Source: Acheta domesticus (lineage: Eukaryota; Arthropoda; Insecta; Orthoptera; Gryllidae). Taken from it: DNA of 64,000 nt. Location: the NCBI GenBank assembly GCA_031308135.1, contig JAHLJT010004567.1, positions 133,275,060-133,339,059 on the forward strand, read 5' to 3'. Positions 11,813-23,628 of the stretch are shown here, piece by piece. The translations under genes and the position numbers were made by a program. The stretch's first letter is position 1. Every line of letters begins with the position of its first letter. The notes below the pieces were generated by a model. It had not been told where the DNA came from. It searched no databases and saw only the letters and a program-made list of their open reading frames with translations.

Positions 11813-12635
11813 TTTTAAATTTTGTTCTAGGACAGTGTGCTTAAAAAAATGGCACAGATTCGATTTTCATTTAATTCCGTAAATTTTCTTTCTTAAAGAT
11901 TGTTTTAACGATATGCATTACACTGTCGCTCTTCTTTAAAATTTCCATCGTTGTTGAAAGTTAAAATTCTTCTGTAAAATAAACATCCTCTAAAATGGAT
12001 GTTTTTAGACAGAAAACAATTGAAATTAGTAAATTAAATTTAAAAACAAAACGAAATATGGTCTGGGAATGATAATTTGTTTCTACGAAATCTCGTGAAG
12101 CGTCAGACAGCTCATTTCATTGCCAACACCAATTCCATGGAGAAAATCTCGCATACTACAAAATCTGCATCCTTTTGTTTACGGACGCTTTGACATCGCT
12201 TTTGCTAAACAAAGCACGGCGAGCGGAATTGTGAGTTTTAATTTACTTCACGCGAAGCAATTAACACACAGTTTTAAAACAACAGTTTCTATGCAAAGAC
12301 ATGGACATATTATTTTTGCTGATTATACATTGTTCAATTTCATTTTTAACTTTTGGACTATCGAATGTTCATTACTTTTTGCAATGTATTTTGAATGTTT
12401 CCCTTCAAAATTCATCGTCTTGCCATTAGTGGTGAAGGAAAACTGATTAGAAAATGACAGGTAAGATATTCACGAAAAGAATAGAAATGTTAGGTAAGAT
12501 ATTCACGAAAAGAAAAGAAATTGTACGAAAATTCCATTTCCAATTTTTTCGGTGTTGTACTCAGTTGCATCTACAATCTCCCTCTTCTCGCTATTCTCCC
12601 TCTTCTCGCTATTCATCTATTTGATTCTTCTCTCT
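11813..12635. other. AT-rich, no gene seen
   Basis: AT-rich flanking sequence. An ATATTCACGAAAAGA motif is repeated near 12468 and 12498 before the minisatellite begins. No gene recognised. Confidence 0.45.
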
Positions 12636-12888
12636 TCTTGGTAAATTCACACTTTTCGGTAAATTCACCCTTTTCGGTAAATTCACCCTTTTCGGTGAAT
12701 TCACCCTTTTCGGTGTATTCACCCTTTTCGGTAAATTCACCCTTTTCGGTGTATTCACCCTTTTCGGTATATTCACCCTTTTCGGTATATTCACCCTTTT
12801 CGGTATATTCTCCCTTTTCGGTATATTCTCCCTTTTCGGTATATTCTCCCTTTTCGGTATATTCTCCCTTTTCGGTATATTCTCCCTT
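12636..12888 (+). repeat. Minisatellite, 18-bp unit
   Basis: About 14 tandem units of the form TTTTCGGTAWATTCWCCC. There are point variants: GTAAATTCACCC early and GTATATTCTCCC late. It runs directly into the 15-bp array that follows. Confidence 0.9.
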
Positions 12889-13370
12889 CTCGTCATTCTT
12901 CTTCTCGTGACTCTCTTCGTCATTCCCCTCGTCATTCTCCTTCTCGTCATTCTCCTTCTCGTCATTCCCCTTCTCGTCATTCCCCTTCTCGTCATTCTCC
13001 TTCTCGTCATTCTCCTTCTCGTCATTCTCCTTCTCGTCATTCTCCTTCTCGTCATTCTCCTTCTCGTCATTCTCCTTCTCGTCATTCTCCTTCTCGTCAT
13101 TCTCCTTCTCGTCATTCTCCTTCTCGTCATTCTCCTTCTCGTCATTCTCCTTCTCGTCATTCTCCTTCTCGTCATTCTCCTTCTCGTCATTCTCCCTTCT
13201 CGTCATTCTCCTTCTCGTCATTCTCCTTCTCGTCATTCTCCTTCTCGTCATTCTCCTTCTCGTCATTCTCCTTCTCGTCATTCTTCTTCTCGTCATTCTC
13301 TTTCTCATTATTCTCTCTTTTCGTTATTCTCCCTTTTCGTAATTCTCCCTTTTCATTATTAACTCTTCTC
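12889..13370 (+). repeat. Minisatellite, 15-bp unit CTTCTCGTCATTCTC
   Basis: About 28 units of CTTCTCGTCATTCTC, very homogeneous between 12990 and 13270. They decay after 13290 into variants such as TTTTCGTTATTCTCCC. The unit resembles the preceding 18-bp unit minus 3 bp. Minus-strand frames reading ENDEK repeats are a by-product of the period and are not annotated as a gene. Confidence 0.9.
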
Positions 13371-14390
13371 GTCATTCGTTTTCTTCCCTTTCATTTATTT
13401 TCCCTCTCCTGCCACTCGCTCTTCCTTCCTTTTTTTGTCTCCACTCACTTCATTCAAACTTTTCTTCTCGTATCTTCTTTTTGTACTTTTCCATTCCTCT
13501 ATGAGAGCCATTATCATGCCACATCGTGTAAGCAACTTCATTCATTGTTACACGGAACACAAACTATTACCAAACTGCTCATATCAAACTGTAAGCTTTC
13601 GTTTAAAATATATTATATTTCTATTTTCTCTGCCCTTTTACAGTGTTAATTTCTTTGGAAACTACCCATCGATGTGTATGTACTTTATTCGTCTCCATTT
13701 TCTACTTCTACTTTCATCGTTTGAAATTTTAAGAATTGTTTTATATTCTTGCCCTGTTTAGATTTGGTTTGATTTTCATTTTAATGTTCCACACTTTCCA
13801 CTTCATTTATTTTCCTCGTTCGATCTGTGCTCATGTCCCAAAAATTCCCACCCTTCTCCCCCACTCTCTTTAACCTGCGCTTTTTCCCTCCATACCTCCT
13901 TCATTTTCCGTCTCTTTTCCACCTCCCTCAACTTCATTACAAATATTTGTGTCTTTTCTTTAAACAAATGTTTAATCTCTTCCGCTCTTGTATTACGATC
14001 ACGCCCTTCCTTTTACTGTGGCTTCCATTCCCCAGTCGAAAGCAGCTCCGTTTCCTTATCACAACAAAATCCGGGATCCGCGGCGCTGCCGCTGCTCCGA
14101 CCTGTAGATCGATGCGGGAGCGGGCGGCGCTTCTTTGGAGAAGTGGCGGGGCCAGCGGTCTTCCAAGGCGAGACTCCCTTCTTGCAGCATCCTTCAACGT
14201 CGCACGCTGCCATTAATTCCGATTCGTCCTTACGGCGCGGGGTACAGCGCCGCCGGCTACCTGCGATAGCCTACTATCACCCACGCTTCCTTGCCGCACT
14301 ACTTGTCCCACCTATCTTTCACGACTTCGGGTTTTCATCTTGAACTCACCTTTGCCTTCTCGGCCGCCTCGTCTTCTCCGCCACGTCGTC
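13371..14390. other. Pyrimidine-rich then GC-rich, no gene seen
   Basis: 13371-13960 is T/C-rich and 14030-14390 is GC-rich. Open frames exist but none has a recognisable domain. Confidence 0.4.
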
Positions 14391-14860
14391 TCCGCCTCAC
14401 CGATCCCCGCCTCACAGACCCCGCCTCATAGACCCCCGCCTCACAGACCCCTGCCTCACAGATCCCCGCCTCACAGACCACCGCCTTACAGACCCCCGCC
14501 TCACAGACCCTCGCCTCGACGACCCCCGCCTCACCGATCCCCGCCTCATAGACCCCCGCCTCACAGACCCCTGCCTCACAGACCCCCGCCTCACAGACCA
14601 CCGCCTCACAGACCCCCGCCTCACAGACCACCGCCTTACAGACCCCCGCCTCACAGACCCTCGCCTCGACGACCCCCGCCTCACCGATCCCCGCCTCATA
14701 GACCCCCGCCTCACAGACCCCTGCCTCACAGACCCCCGCCTCACAGACCACCGCCTTACAGACCCCCGCCTCACAGACCCTCGCCTCGACGACCCCCGCC
14801 TCACAGATCCCCGCCTCACAGACCCCCGCCTCACCGACCCCCGCCTCACTTCAAACGTCC
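14391..14860 (+). repeat. Minisatellite, 15-bp unit with higher-order structure
   Basis: Tandem CCCCGCCTCACAGAC-type units. A variant block with CCTCGCCTCGACGACC recurs at about 14508, 14658 and 14778. This shows that multi-unit blocks were copied together as a higher-order repeat. Apparent proline/histidine/arginine-rich proteins on both strands are artefacts of the period. Confidence 0.9.
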
Positions 14861-16330
14861 GGCACCGTCTCCCCACCCTATCCCGCCAAGCCACTTCTCC
14901 GCCTTCGCCGTTTTTTGTTAGCCGTCGCCCTGCCTCGCCGCCCTCGTCGCTCCGACGCTCTTCCCATCGCCGCCGCCCTTTCCCCGTCCCCGCTCCCCGC
15001 TCCCCACTCACCTGCCAGCCGCGCGCTGCGCCGAAGTTTGAAAGAGATCCGCACTAGCAGGCGAAGTTGGCTCTTTTGTTCCGTGCGGCCTGACACGACC
15101 ACCAATTACACCACGAATCTCCAACCGAGCGGAGGCGCAGCCCGCGACAGAGGCCGCTTCCGCTATGGAAGGCCCGCGGGGCACCCGAACATAGCGCGTT
15201 CCAAAATATTTTCGGAACCTCTGATCGACGTTTGCTTAGGATCTTGTGTTAACCGAATACTGTGCCTTTTAACCCTCCTTGGTCGACGCCTGCCATACGA
15301 ACGCCGTTGGTCGACGGTAAGCACAGCGCTCACCTGCCATGTAATAAATTGACACGTTTTTCAAAGTTTTTTTTTGTTATGTAAATGTTTACAATTAAAA
15401 TTTTTCCAAATAATAATTATTATTTTAAAATAAATACAAAAAATTTACAATAGAAATTCAGAGTGCAATAAAAGTAGGATGTAAGTCGTCTGAATAAGTT
15501 TTGCGTTCTAAAATTGTTTGAATACTTTTCTTTAGAAGACTACAAATAGGAATAGTACGTCATGGACATAAAAGAAGCTATAATTTTCACATCGGATTAT
15601 GGTTTTGCCGTTTTTCTTCTCAAGAAATAGGGCATATTTAATTCTTTCATTTTGTGTCTGTTGTGATTGCTGCAACTCGCTTTAAAAATAATGAAACTCC
15701 ATGAAACATGAAATAAAGAATTTAACTTCTACCACTCGCGCACTTGACTAAAACACAAATATGAGGAACGCAGGAGATGTAGAATCAATTCAGTTTTCTT
15801 CACCTGTCGTGCAAAACAGTCGACAACGCGTAAGGACTCTACTGTTTATGACACAAAAAGTTATGGAACGAAAGTGTTTTTTATGACGAATGTGTGATCA
15901 GTGAATTCGAAAATGATATTGAAATGTGAATTTTAGCCACAGTTTTCACATTACAACCAGACGGTAATCTCAAACTACAAAGTTTTACGCTAAATATTGA
16001 GTTCTCATGTTTATACAGTTGTCACCATTCACGTTCGGAAAAGGATATTGTATGCACTTTGCAATGCTCATGGCTTGGAAATTATCACAGCATCTTAATA
16101 TAATCCCTGCAATTCAGACTGTACTTTACTTTGAACACTATTCCTGACCTTCCAAAATCATTTGTGCGCTCTGACACAGATAAAAATAGTAAATTTCTTC
16201 AGATAAACAAAAAATTAGCCGTCATTCAAGAAATGCAGTCATGCAGTACGTCCAATCATAGCGTACTGCATGACACAAATCTAGAAGCCGGAAATCCCAA
16301 CAAGTACGGGCCACCCTCATCACTATTATA
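14861..16330. other. GC-rich then AT-rich, no gene seen
   Basis: 14861-15350 is GC-rich with open frames lacking any known domain. 15350-16330 is AT-rich. Nothing supportable. Confidence 0.45.
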
Positions 16331-16857
16331 AATGATTGTTAGTTATTCCGTCTTGTCAACTACTGAGGTCATTAATCACGTAAGTGCGTTTCTCTCAGGA
16401 GGTGGCGATGATCTTCCTCATCTGGATGGTGAGATCCAGCGCCTATCAACCATCGGCTAGCGAGGTTTTCCCCAACCAGATATCTCCCATCAGTGGGGCA
16501 CCGCCCCAGCCGTGACAAGATCTAAGCTCCCGACCGATCTCCCGGCATGTGTGATAGTGTAGTGCATGTTAGTGTAAGTTTATGTAAAAGGAGACGATAG
16601 GACAAAGAAGGGGTAGGAAAGATCACGCGCGGCCCGTGGTCCGTGTGTTAGGCTTCGGTTCCGGCATTCGCCTGGCGTTGATCGGAGAAACCACGGAAAA
16701 CTAGCGGATCAGAGCAGCCTGCTGCCATTAATTTTCCTCCAGACAGCGACTGAATTCGGCCCAGCTGACAAGCTAGGGTCGAAAATCCTGCCACCGCCTG
16801 GACTCAAACTTAGGACCTCCCAGTCAGAGGGACTGCAGTGGCATCAGTTGCCCAGCC
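16331..16857 (-). mobile_element. SINE-A copy
   Basis: Minus-strand SINE-A. The B-box-like GTTTGAGTCC (read on the minus strand) lies near 16798-16808. The AGGTCCTAAG block next to it and the body match the 48.3-kb copy. The A-box end is lost near 16857. The tail at 16331 is a decayed AATGATTG run. Length is about 527 bp. Confidence 0.75.
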
Positions 16858-18144
16858 TTTTAAACGGTTCACGATATTGAAAATACGGTTTTCTCTCAAC
16901 AATGTGGAATAAAGGGGAAGTAATGTGCTGTCGAGATATTGGCCGTTTTATTTTTAGTTATTGAGAAATTTATTTATTTTTTATTTTTTAATAGAACTAC
17001 ATATTTTTTCTCACACGGAATTGATAGATCATATAAAATCAGTACAATGATGAATATTTTGTTAATGTTTTGATAGCTATTTCAGTATAAAACTATTCTT
17101 TCCTGCGCGTCATTTTAAATTAAACGGGCAATATTTCCTGTAGCAAAATAAAAATAATATTCTAGACCCGTGAAACTACACTTAAAAATTTATTGAGCAG
17201 TGGTATCTTGCTTTTCTATTTTTAGACAATTTTGTCTTTTTTGAGCACTCATTTTATTGTAACATCATCAAAAATAAAAAGTAAAGTGTGGTGAAGTGAA
17301 GTGCTATGAAAGCTCGCTCGGTGAATTGTTCATATTAATTTGTAAAGATTGTAAATTTCGTAAAGTTGTTAAGTTCTGTAATGTTAAATTAGTATATTCC
17401 GCCACTAAAACTTAATTGCAGAATTAGTTATAAATTTAATCTAATCTAAAAATAATTGATCGCGTTTCTAATAATTATAACAAGAACTAAGATTTAAAAA
17501 TTTTACATGGTACTGGTCTATTTGCTTTACAATGCAAGAAAAATACCAGTTAGAAAATTGTTTTTGTATTTAATATATTCTATCGAAAAAGACAATTATT
17601 CAAGAAAACGCATACCATCTGTATTTACTTTTCCTGTTATAAAGTTGAAACGGAAACGCTTTTGTTTGGAAAAAGTGATAAGGTGTTAAACGTAGGAGCC
17701 AATTTCCTTAAAAGCTTTCGTGTGAAATACGTGTAGGATGCGGAGAATCCGCTGCCTGAGTATAGGTGGCTCTTTGACAAAGCGTTGCGCAGACCACAGG
17801 AAGCGGCGGAGAAGGGGAGGGGAGGAGAGTGGAAGGGAGAGGAAGGGCTACGGAAGGGGTGCGGAGGGGGAGGGAGGGGAAGCGCGGGAGACAAAAAGCG
17901 AGGAAACAACGCACGCGCGACGAGAGATGTTCCCCACAGACCGCGCCGCAGAGCTGCACAACTTCCCTGGGCATCTACGCGCGTGCATGTCCCCAAAACG
18001 CGTTGCTTTTCACAGTTTGAATGCTTTCCTCACGTTCCACTTACCCGGACCAGACAGTTGGTGCTGCTAGCCCGTGGGTCGTCGTCCTCAATCTTCATCG
18101 ATGTGCACAAGCCCTCGGATTTTGCCAAAAGGCGTTAATGCGAG
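16858..18144. other. AT-rich, then a GC-rich patch; no gene seen
   Basis: AT-rich to about 17700. 17740-18060 is purine/GC-rich, with overlapping frames of low-complexity composition. No domain recognised. Confidence 0.45.
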
Positions 18145-18512
18145 GTAATGTGCCTCCAATGACTTTAAATGAAGATTTTCGAAAACTCATAAATTTTCTG
18201 TAAAAAAAAGCTTCAAATTTTTTGAATTTACAATAGAGTTTAAACGTTATTTTCTTAAAAACAGCTCCAAAGTTTTCAAAGAAAATTACCATTTTGGACG
18301 AGGTTTTACTGTTCTTTAACATTCTTAAAATAAGTATTTCCGTTCTACTATTACGAAATAGAAAAATTAAGAAAATGTCAAAAAAATGTACTGTGAACGG
18401 CGATAGATAGCAGCAGGCAAGAGTGAGTGGGAAGTCTGAATAGCTAGCCGAAACCAAAGGAAATAGAAAACTAATATGGGAAAGCCTATGTCATTCTGTA
18501 GGGCCACTGGTT
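18145..18512 (-). repeat. AT-repeat family, copy III (partial)
   Basis: Matches the 57870-58225 part of copy II. It shares a GAAGATTTTCGAAAACTC-like run, ACGAGGTTTTACTGTTCTTTAA, CGGCGATAGATAGCAGCAGG and the terminal GGAAATAGAAAACTAATAYGG. It ends at the same boundary as the other copies (CATTCTGTAG...CACTGG). Confidence 0.7.
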
Positions 18513-18549
18513 TCTTTATGTCTATTTGCTCCCTTTCTTTATGTTAATA

Positions 18550-18682
18550 TCTCATTTTTCCTTCTCCATGTTAGAGACTCACTGAAGATGGGAAATTGTT
18601 TTCCCGAGAGTTAACTTTGGGCATGTTATATTAAATATTATAACTGTTATTGTTGTGGATGATTATCCCCTATCTACCTTTA
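18550..18682 (+). repeat. Arm copy of the 583-1070 inverted-repeat element
   Basis: Matches the right arm at 951-1070: TCACTGAAGATGGGAAATTG, TTTTCCCGAGAGTTAACTTTG, GGATGATTATCCCCTATCTACC. It directly abuts AT-repeat copy III. The opposite arm was not found nearby. Confidence 0.65.
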
Positions 18683-18718
18683 TGTATTACCACGAGATTT
18701 CTGCTACCACCACGGAAT

Positions 18719-18806
18719 TCACTCGTATGAAGTTTATGATAATCGCTCGTATCGTAATTTTACACTCGTGTATTAATACCATCATTACATCACCGTTTTA
18801 TAATTT
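18719..18806. repeat. Hairpin element, partial copy
   Basis: Contains the CGCTCGTATCGTAA...CACTCGTGTATTAATACC arm of the hairpin at 55770-55914. It is preceded by a shortened copy of the facing arm (CACTCGTATGAAGTTTATGATA). Confidence 0.65.
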
Positions 18807-19010
18807 ACTATTGTAATAAACTGTCTATAGGTTGGTTAAAAATTACTTTTCTTGTGTAATGAGCCACTTATGAGTTAATGAGCGAATGGGAAGGAGGCGG
18901 CTTATATCCGAATGTCTTCTTTTTTCTATGGCATATGCTCAGAAAAATAGTTTCGCATTGCCTTCTGCTCTTTGAAGGTTGGTAGGGTGAATATTGGTTG
19001 CGGGATCTTC

Positions 19011-21054
19011 ATGCACTAAAATAGTTAAAAATATGTATGCAACAATGCAATTAAAATTGGCAATATATGCACTTAAAACAGCCAATATATGCGCTTAAAT
19101 CTGAAAATATACATTAAAGAATATTATAGTTAGAAACATTTATTTATTGGTAATCATTTTATACTGCAGTAGAAAACGCGCTGAATAAAAATATATTTTC
19201 AAGCATTAAAATTTCTGATTCTACACAAAAACCTACAATATATGCCTACAATATAAAAATATGCCTACAATATAAAAACCTACAAAAACCTACAATATAA
19301 AATGTGCCGCATACATTAAAATATGTAGTTAAAGAAAAAAATGCAATTATGCAAAATAAAAATGGTCTTTATTTGTTTCTATTTTGTGATAGGTAAAGCT
19401 ATATATGTTTCCTTTTGATATGCGCAATTAGGAAAAATATGCAATTGCCTGACGTTCCACGATCTAGTGATCACGAAAGGCAAATTACGACGGTAGATTA
19501 TTAACTATGATGAGATCTTTGATTTGATCTCATCATAGTTATTTTGATCTTTGACGAGATTTGCAGACGATTGAAAAGTTGTGATACTAACCACTTGAAA
19601 TCACCCCAGCGTTTCACGGGACACGAATTCACAGCTTTACAAGTATGACATTTATTTTACCACACTATCGATAAGTTAATTGAATGTCAGCAGATATTCA
19701 GTAAATCGAACAATTATTGTTTAATTTGCTTCCACTACAATCAAAAGCTAATATTGCACTCGATAAGCCAAGAGTAATTATAACAAAACGTGATTCGGTG
19801 CAATTTGTTACACTCGTAATTGCGCATTCACAAAGGGATGAGAAAATTCAGAGAACAAATTAAAATTCATTTTAACTATGACATTCAAGAGAATTGTATT
19901 TTTTAAAGTTCGTTGAAAGAATTACGAGAATATTTTAACTGCATTCATAAATTCAGTTCTGGATACGAATAATAAAGCTTAAGCACAAAATCCCGTCAAG
20001 TGCCGAAAGCTATTCATATTTATGGAAGATTTAATCCATGCCATTAATCGTATATTTAATATATCTTTAGCGATAGAAAGCTTAAGGATAGGTTTGCATA
20101 TCTAGTTACGAGTCCGAATTGAAGTGTAATAAGTTGAAAGGTTCTAGGTTATGGTATTCACGGTCGCGGATTTCCGACACCAGTTACTTACATCGTGGGC
20201 CCGATGTGTTTGGAAGAGTTTTAACATCAATGAGCTGTGAGAAGGAATGGTATAAGAATATAAACTGAAGCTCGCCGAATGAAGCAGGAGAGGGTATGAT
20301 TGACTGAGGGAAAGTGGTTGTAATATCACTTTTCCATCGTCTGGGATTCTCGTCTCATCAAAGATTTCATCATAATTAATAATCTATCATCGTAATTCGC
20401 TTTTCGTGATATTAGACCTTGAAACTTCGAGCAATTGCATATTTTTCCTGATTGAACAAATAGAAAGGAAATGTATATAGATTTACCTATCACCAAATAA
20501 AACAAATATAGACCATTTTTATTTTGCATAATTGCATATTTCTGGAATCTTTTCCCCCGTATATTTTAATGTATGCGGCATATTTAAGTGAATATATTGA
20601 AGGTTTTTGTGTAGAAGTCAGATATTTTAGTGATTTTCTCTTTCAAAAGAAGAATTAAGAAAAAGAATTAAGCCGTGCCAATGCTGCAATACCAACATAA
20701 TATTTCCGATAGTTTTCTGATAAGATTGTTTTTGCCAGAATCGATTTACCTCCTGTAACTTTATTCATGTGCATGAACTTAATGAACTGAGCTGAATATT
20801 TCGGCATGAAACAATGTTATTGATTCTCTCGCTTAATATTTTTTGTTTATTATGTTTGAAAATATATATTTATTAAGCGCGTTTTGTACTGCAATATAAA
20901 ATGAAAATTACCTATAAATAAAAGTTGCTAACAATGTTTTTCTTTAACGCATATTTTTATATTTAAGCGAATAGATTGACGTAATGTTTTAAGTGCAAAC
21001 ATTGCCAATTTTATGTGCACGGTTGCACGCATATTTTTAAATATTATAGTGCAT
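19011..21054. mobile_element. Long-armed foldback element, ~2.0 kb
   Basis: The left arm (about 19011-19550) and right arm (about 20341-21054) are diverged reverse complements for most of their length. The outer ends read ATGCACTA...TAGTGCAT. Shared blocks include AATTGGCAATATATG, CCATTTTTATTTTGCATAAT and TTTCGTGAT. The ~790-bp spacer has no recognisable gene. The left arm contains a small perfect hairpin at 19503-19540 (15-bp stem). No target-site duplication is clear. Confidence 0.7.
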
Positions 21055-22475
21055 TAAGTTCCGGTGTCTAGTTATAGTAAATTTTCGTTTTAGCCTCCGA
21101 TAGATGCTCAAAATTGACACAATGGTAAATATTTTCACACTTTTAAAATTCGTTTGATTCCGGTAAAAGTAAAAACAATACGATTTACTTTAAAACCTTA
21201 CATTTTAAGAAGACAAAGTTACATGAACGTAAATGCACTTAAATAAAATAAGTTCACTTAAAATAATTCACGGTGATTTATGCATTTCAAAACAAAAATT
21301 AAAAAATTGTAACTAAAATTTTTCCGTCTTCAGATCAACATTTTTGGTTATTGGAGTGGAAATGTAGATGTGTGTTAATATTTGATCTGTGATAATTTTA
21401 AATCAATATCATAATAAACATTAAAAACATTCTTCTTAGCAAAGAATAAATACATCAAATATATTTTTTGGAAGTGATATTATTGTCAGTGCTTTATTTA
21501 TAATTATTCCTTGTTTTCAGATGAATTAATGGTCTGGATAACATTTAGATTTTTCATCAATCCATGTCGTAGATTAGGGAACAGTTTACAGGAAGCTACG
21601 GTTATCGTCTTACTACGGAAATAGAATAGCTGGCACTCATGCTCATCTTACTCTGCTTGCTTACCCTTCTCCTAAAAGTAATTGCTGCACCTAGCTTTTT
21701 TGCATAGGTCATTTTTTTCTAACGAAGTACGGCAATCGCGCTTTCACCGACACTGACAGAAGATGTTGGTTAACGCATGCATGAAAGAAATTTTCGGCAC
21801 GGATACTCGCCCACCCGGAAGAAAATTGTTCATTTTCAGTACCATACAGCACGCTGATAGCACACACTTTATATGCACATTCGCCTACCGAGTCCTGGCG
21901 TTGACTCAGTAGGTTGCTAAACAGCGCGTCTCTAAAAGATTTCCTGACATTATCGAACATTATGAGCTCATTACAGCTTGTCAAGGCTAATCGAAACTGT
22001 GGTATTTCACTTGCGTAAAATAATGTTATATCTGTGCAGTGTTGGTGCAGTGTCAAATATTATATTTTGTGCTAAACAAAATGTGAAAATGAACTCTTGC
22101 TTCGTACTCTGTGACAAAGAGCATCCTTTTATTTGAAGTTTGGAGAATAATCAAATTCATAGTTGAAATGGATATCATTTGATTTCTCCCATTAAATGGC
22201 ACAGCTCTAAAAAAAATACAGAATAGCAGAACAGATCAATTCAGTATCGTAAAAAAAAGCCAACAATATTTCGACCATAACTCCCTCTCGACAGCTGATT
22301 CCCACCGGTTACCCACCACCGCACGTGAATAAAACGGCGCGACACGTGAGCTAAGCCTCACTAACCCATTCGGCGGTTGCAGCGCCCAGCTGATCCTATT
22401 AGCCACGGCAGCCCCCACGGAGTGTTCGCCGCCCGCCCTCGCGCAGTGCCGACGCGCCGCCTGGCGGATAATTAA
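21055..22475. other. AT-rich, no gene seen
   Basis: AT-rich to about 22230, then moderately GC-rich. The minus-strand frame at 21709-22056 has no recognised domain. Confidence 0.45.
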
Positions 22476-23163
22476 TGAGGGCTGTGGCGACGAACGCTGC
22501 TGACACGGCGACCGTCACGTGACTGCGTCCACCACTCGTGGGAGTGTAAATGCGCTCGCCACGTTTGGGATACGTGACAGTTTTGTTTTTCCCGTTTTAC
22601 CCGTTCGGGCAGCTGTACTTTTCATTGTCAATCTGCAGGAAATTATCATTCGCCATTGGCACCACCCTCTCTACTTCACGCTTCTGACGTTACAATCGTA
22701 GTTTGTTACTTTGGTATTCTCGTGGAGCAACAAAATTGGAGTGAAGTTGCAACGCGTGTTAGCGTAACAGAATAGCGTGTTCAATTCTTGACCGATGGTA
22801 TAGTCATTGCTATAGTCATGAGAGCTGTGGGGACGAACGGTGCTGACATGCCGCCGGCGCGGCGACCGTCACGTGACTGTGTCCACGCCTCGTGAGAGTG
22901 TAAATGCGTTCGCCACGTTTGGGATACGTGACAGTTTTGTTTTTCCCGGTTTAGCCGTTCGAGCAGCTTTACTTTTTCATTGTCAATCTACAGGAAATTA
23001 TCATTCGCCATTGGTACGACCCTCTCTACTTCACACTTCTGACGTCACAATCCTAGTGTGTTATTTTGGTATTCTCCTGGGGCAACAAAATTGGAGTGAA
23101 GTTGCAACGCGTGTTAACGTAACAGAATAGCGTGTTCAATTTTGGAATGATGCTATAGTCATC
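22476..23163 (+). repeat. 343-bp tandem duplication
   Basis: Two head-to-tail copies (22476-22818 and 22819-23163) that are highly similar. They share GGCGACCGTCACGTGACTG, CGCCACGTTTGGGATACGTG and GAGTGAAGTTGCAACGCGTG. Each carries a CACGTG E-box. The second copy has a palindromic TGACGTCA at about 23040, where the first reads TGACGTTA. Function unknown. Confidence 0.85.
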
Positions 23164-23189
23164 ACTCCCGAACGTGTAGTGCGGGTTTT

Positions 23190-23495
23190 TTCCACGAGAG
23201 GTGGTGGCGATCATCCCCCTGGATGGTAAGAGCCGGCGCCGACCACCTAGTAGGCTTGCGGGGTTTTCCTCAACCAGGTATCTCTCATCAACTGGGAACC
23301 GACCCGGCCGGGGCAAGCTCCCACCTCTTGACTGGTCCCCCGGCTCGTGTGATAGTGTTGTGCATATGACAATAATGACAATGTTCGGGTTGAGGATAGG
23401 AGAAGAAGACGAAGGAGCAATTGCGCCCTGTCCGTGGCCCGTTTGTTAAGGGACTTTTTCGGCATTTGGCTGGTCCTTGCAACGGTCGGCATTGT
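23190..23495 (-). mobile_element. SINE-A partial copy
   Basis: Minus-strand SINE-A body with both the tRNA-like head and the tail missing. Recognisable segments are CCGGCGCCGACC, GGTTTTCCTCAACCAGGTAT, CTCGTGTGATAGTG and TCCGTGGCCCGTTTGTTA. Confidence 0.7.
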
Positions 23496-23558
23496 CGTCA
23501 TTCCTATTGTATTAAGCTTAGAATATTTTGTGCTCCCATTCTGAGTGTGGGCATGTCA

Positions 23559-23628
23559 CTGTGTGCGTAAGCGGTTGAGTGGCGGTAGTGTTTTGTTTGA
23601 AGGCCTAGCGAGAGCAACCACGAAGAAG
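23559..23628 (+). repeat. Decayed partial copy of the Epac exon 5' boundary
   Basis: About 70 bp align, with a 3-bp gap, to 24743-24813. That covers the intron end and first bases of the Epac-like exon. The shared order is GTGTGCG..AG.GGTTGAGTG, GGT.GTGTT and AGGCC.AGCGAG.GCAACCAC. By eye about three quarters of positions match. The acceptor AG context is altered and the coding part quickly becomes unreadable. It may be a degenerate exon duplication or a shared repeat. Confidence 0.4.

Noticed and set aside
12609..13308. Long minus-strand frames encoding ENDEK / MTRRR repeats
   Set aside because: They follow directly from 15- and 18-bp periods. Several frames are open at once and there is no non-repetitive domain.
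14391..14860. CRISPR-like array
   Set aside because: Adjacent units have no unique spacers, and the context is a eukaryotic minisatellite.
14340..15011. Proline/histidine- and arginine/glycine-rich proteins on opposite strands
   Set aside because: Mirror images of the same 15-bp minisatellite.
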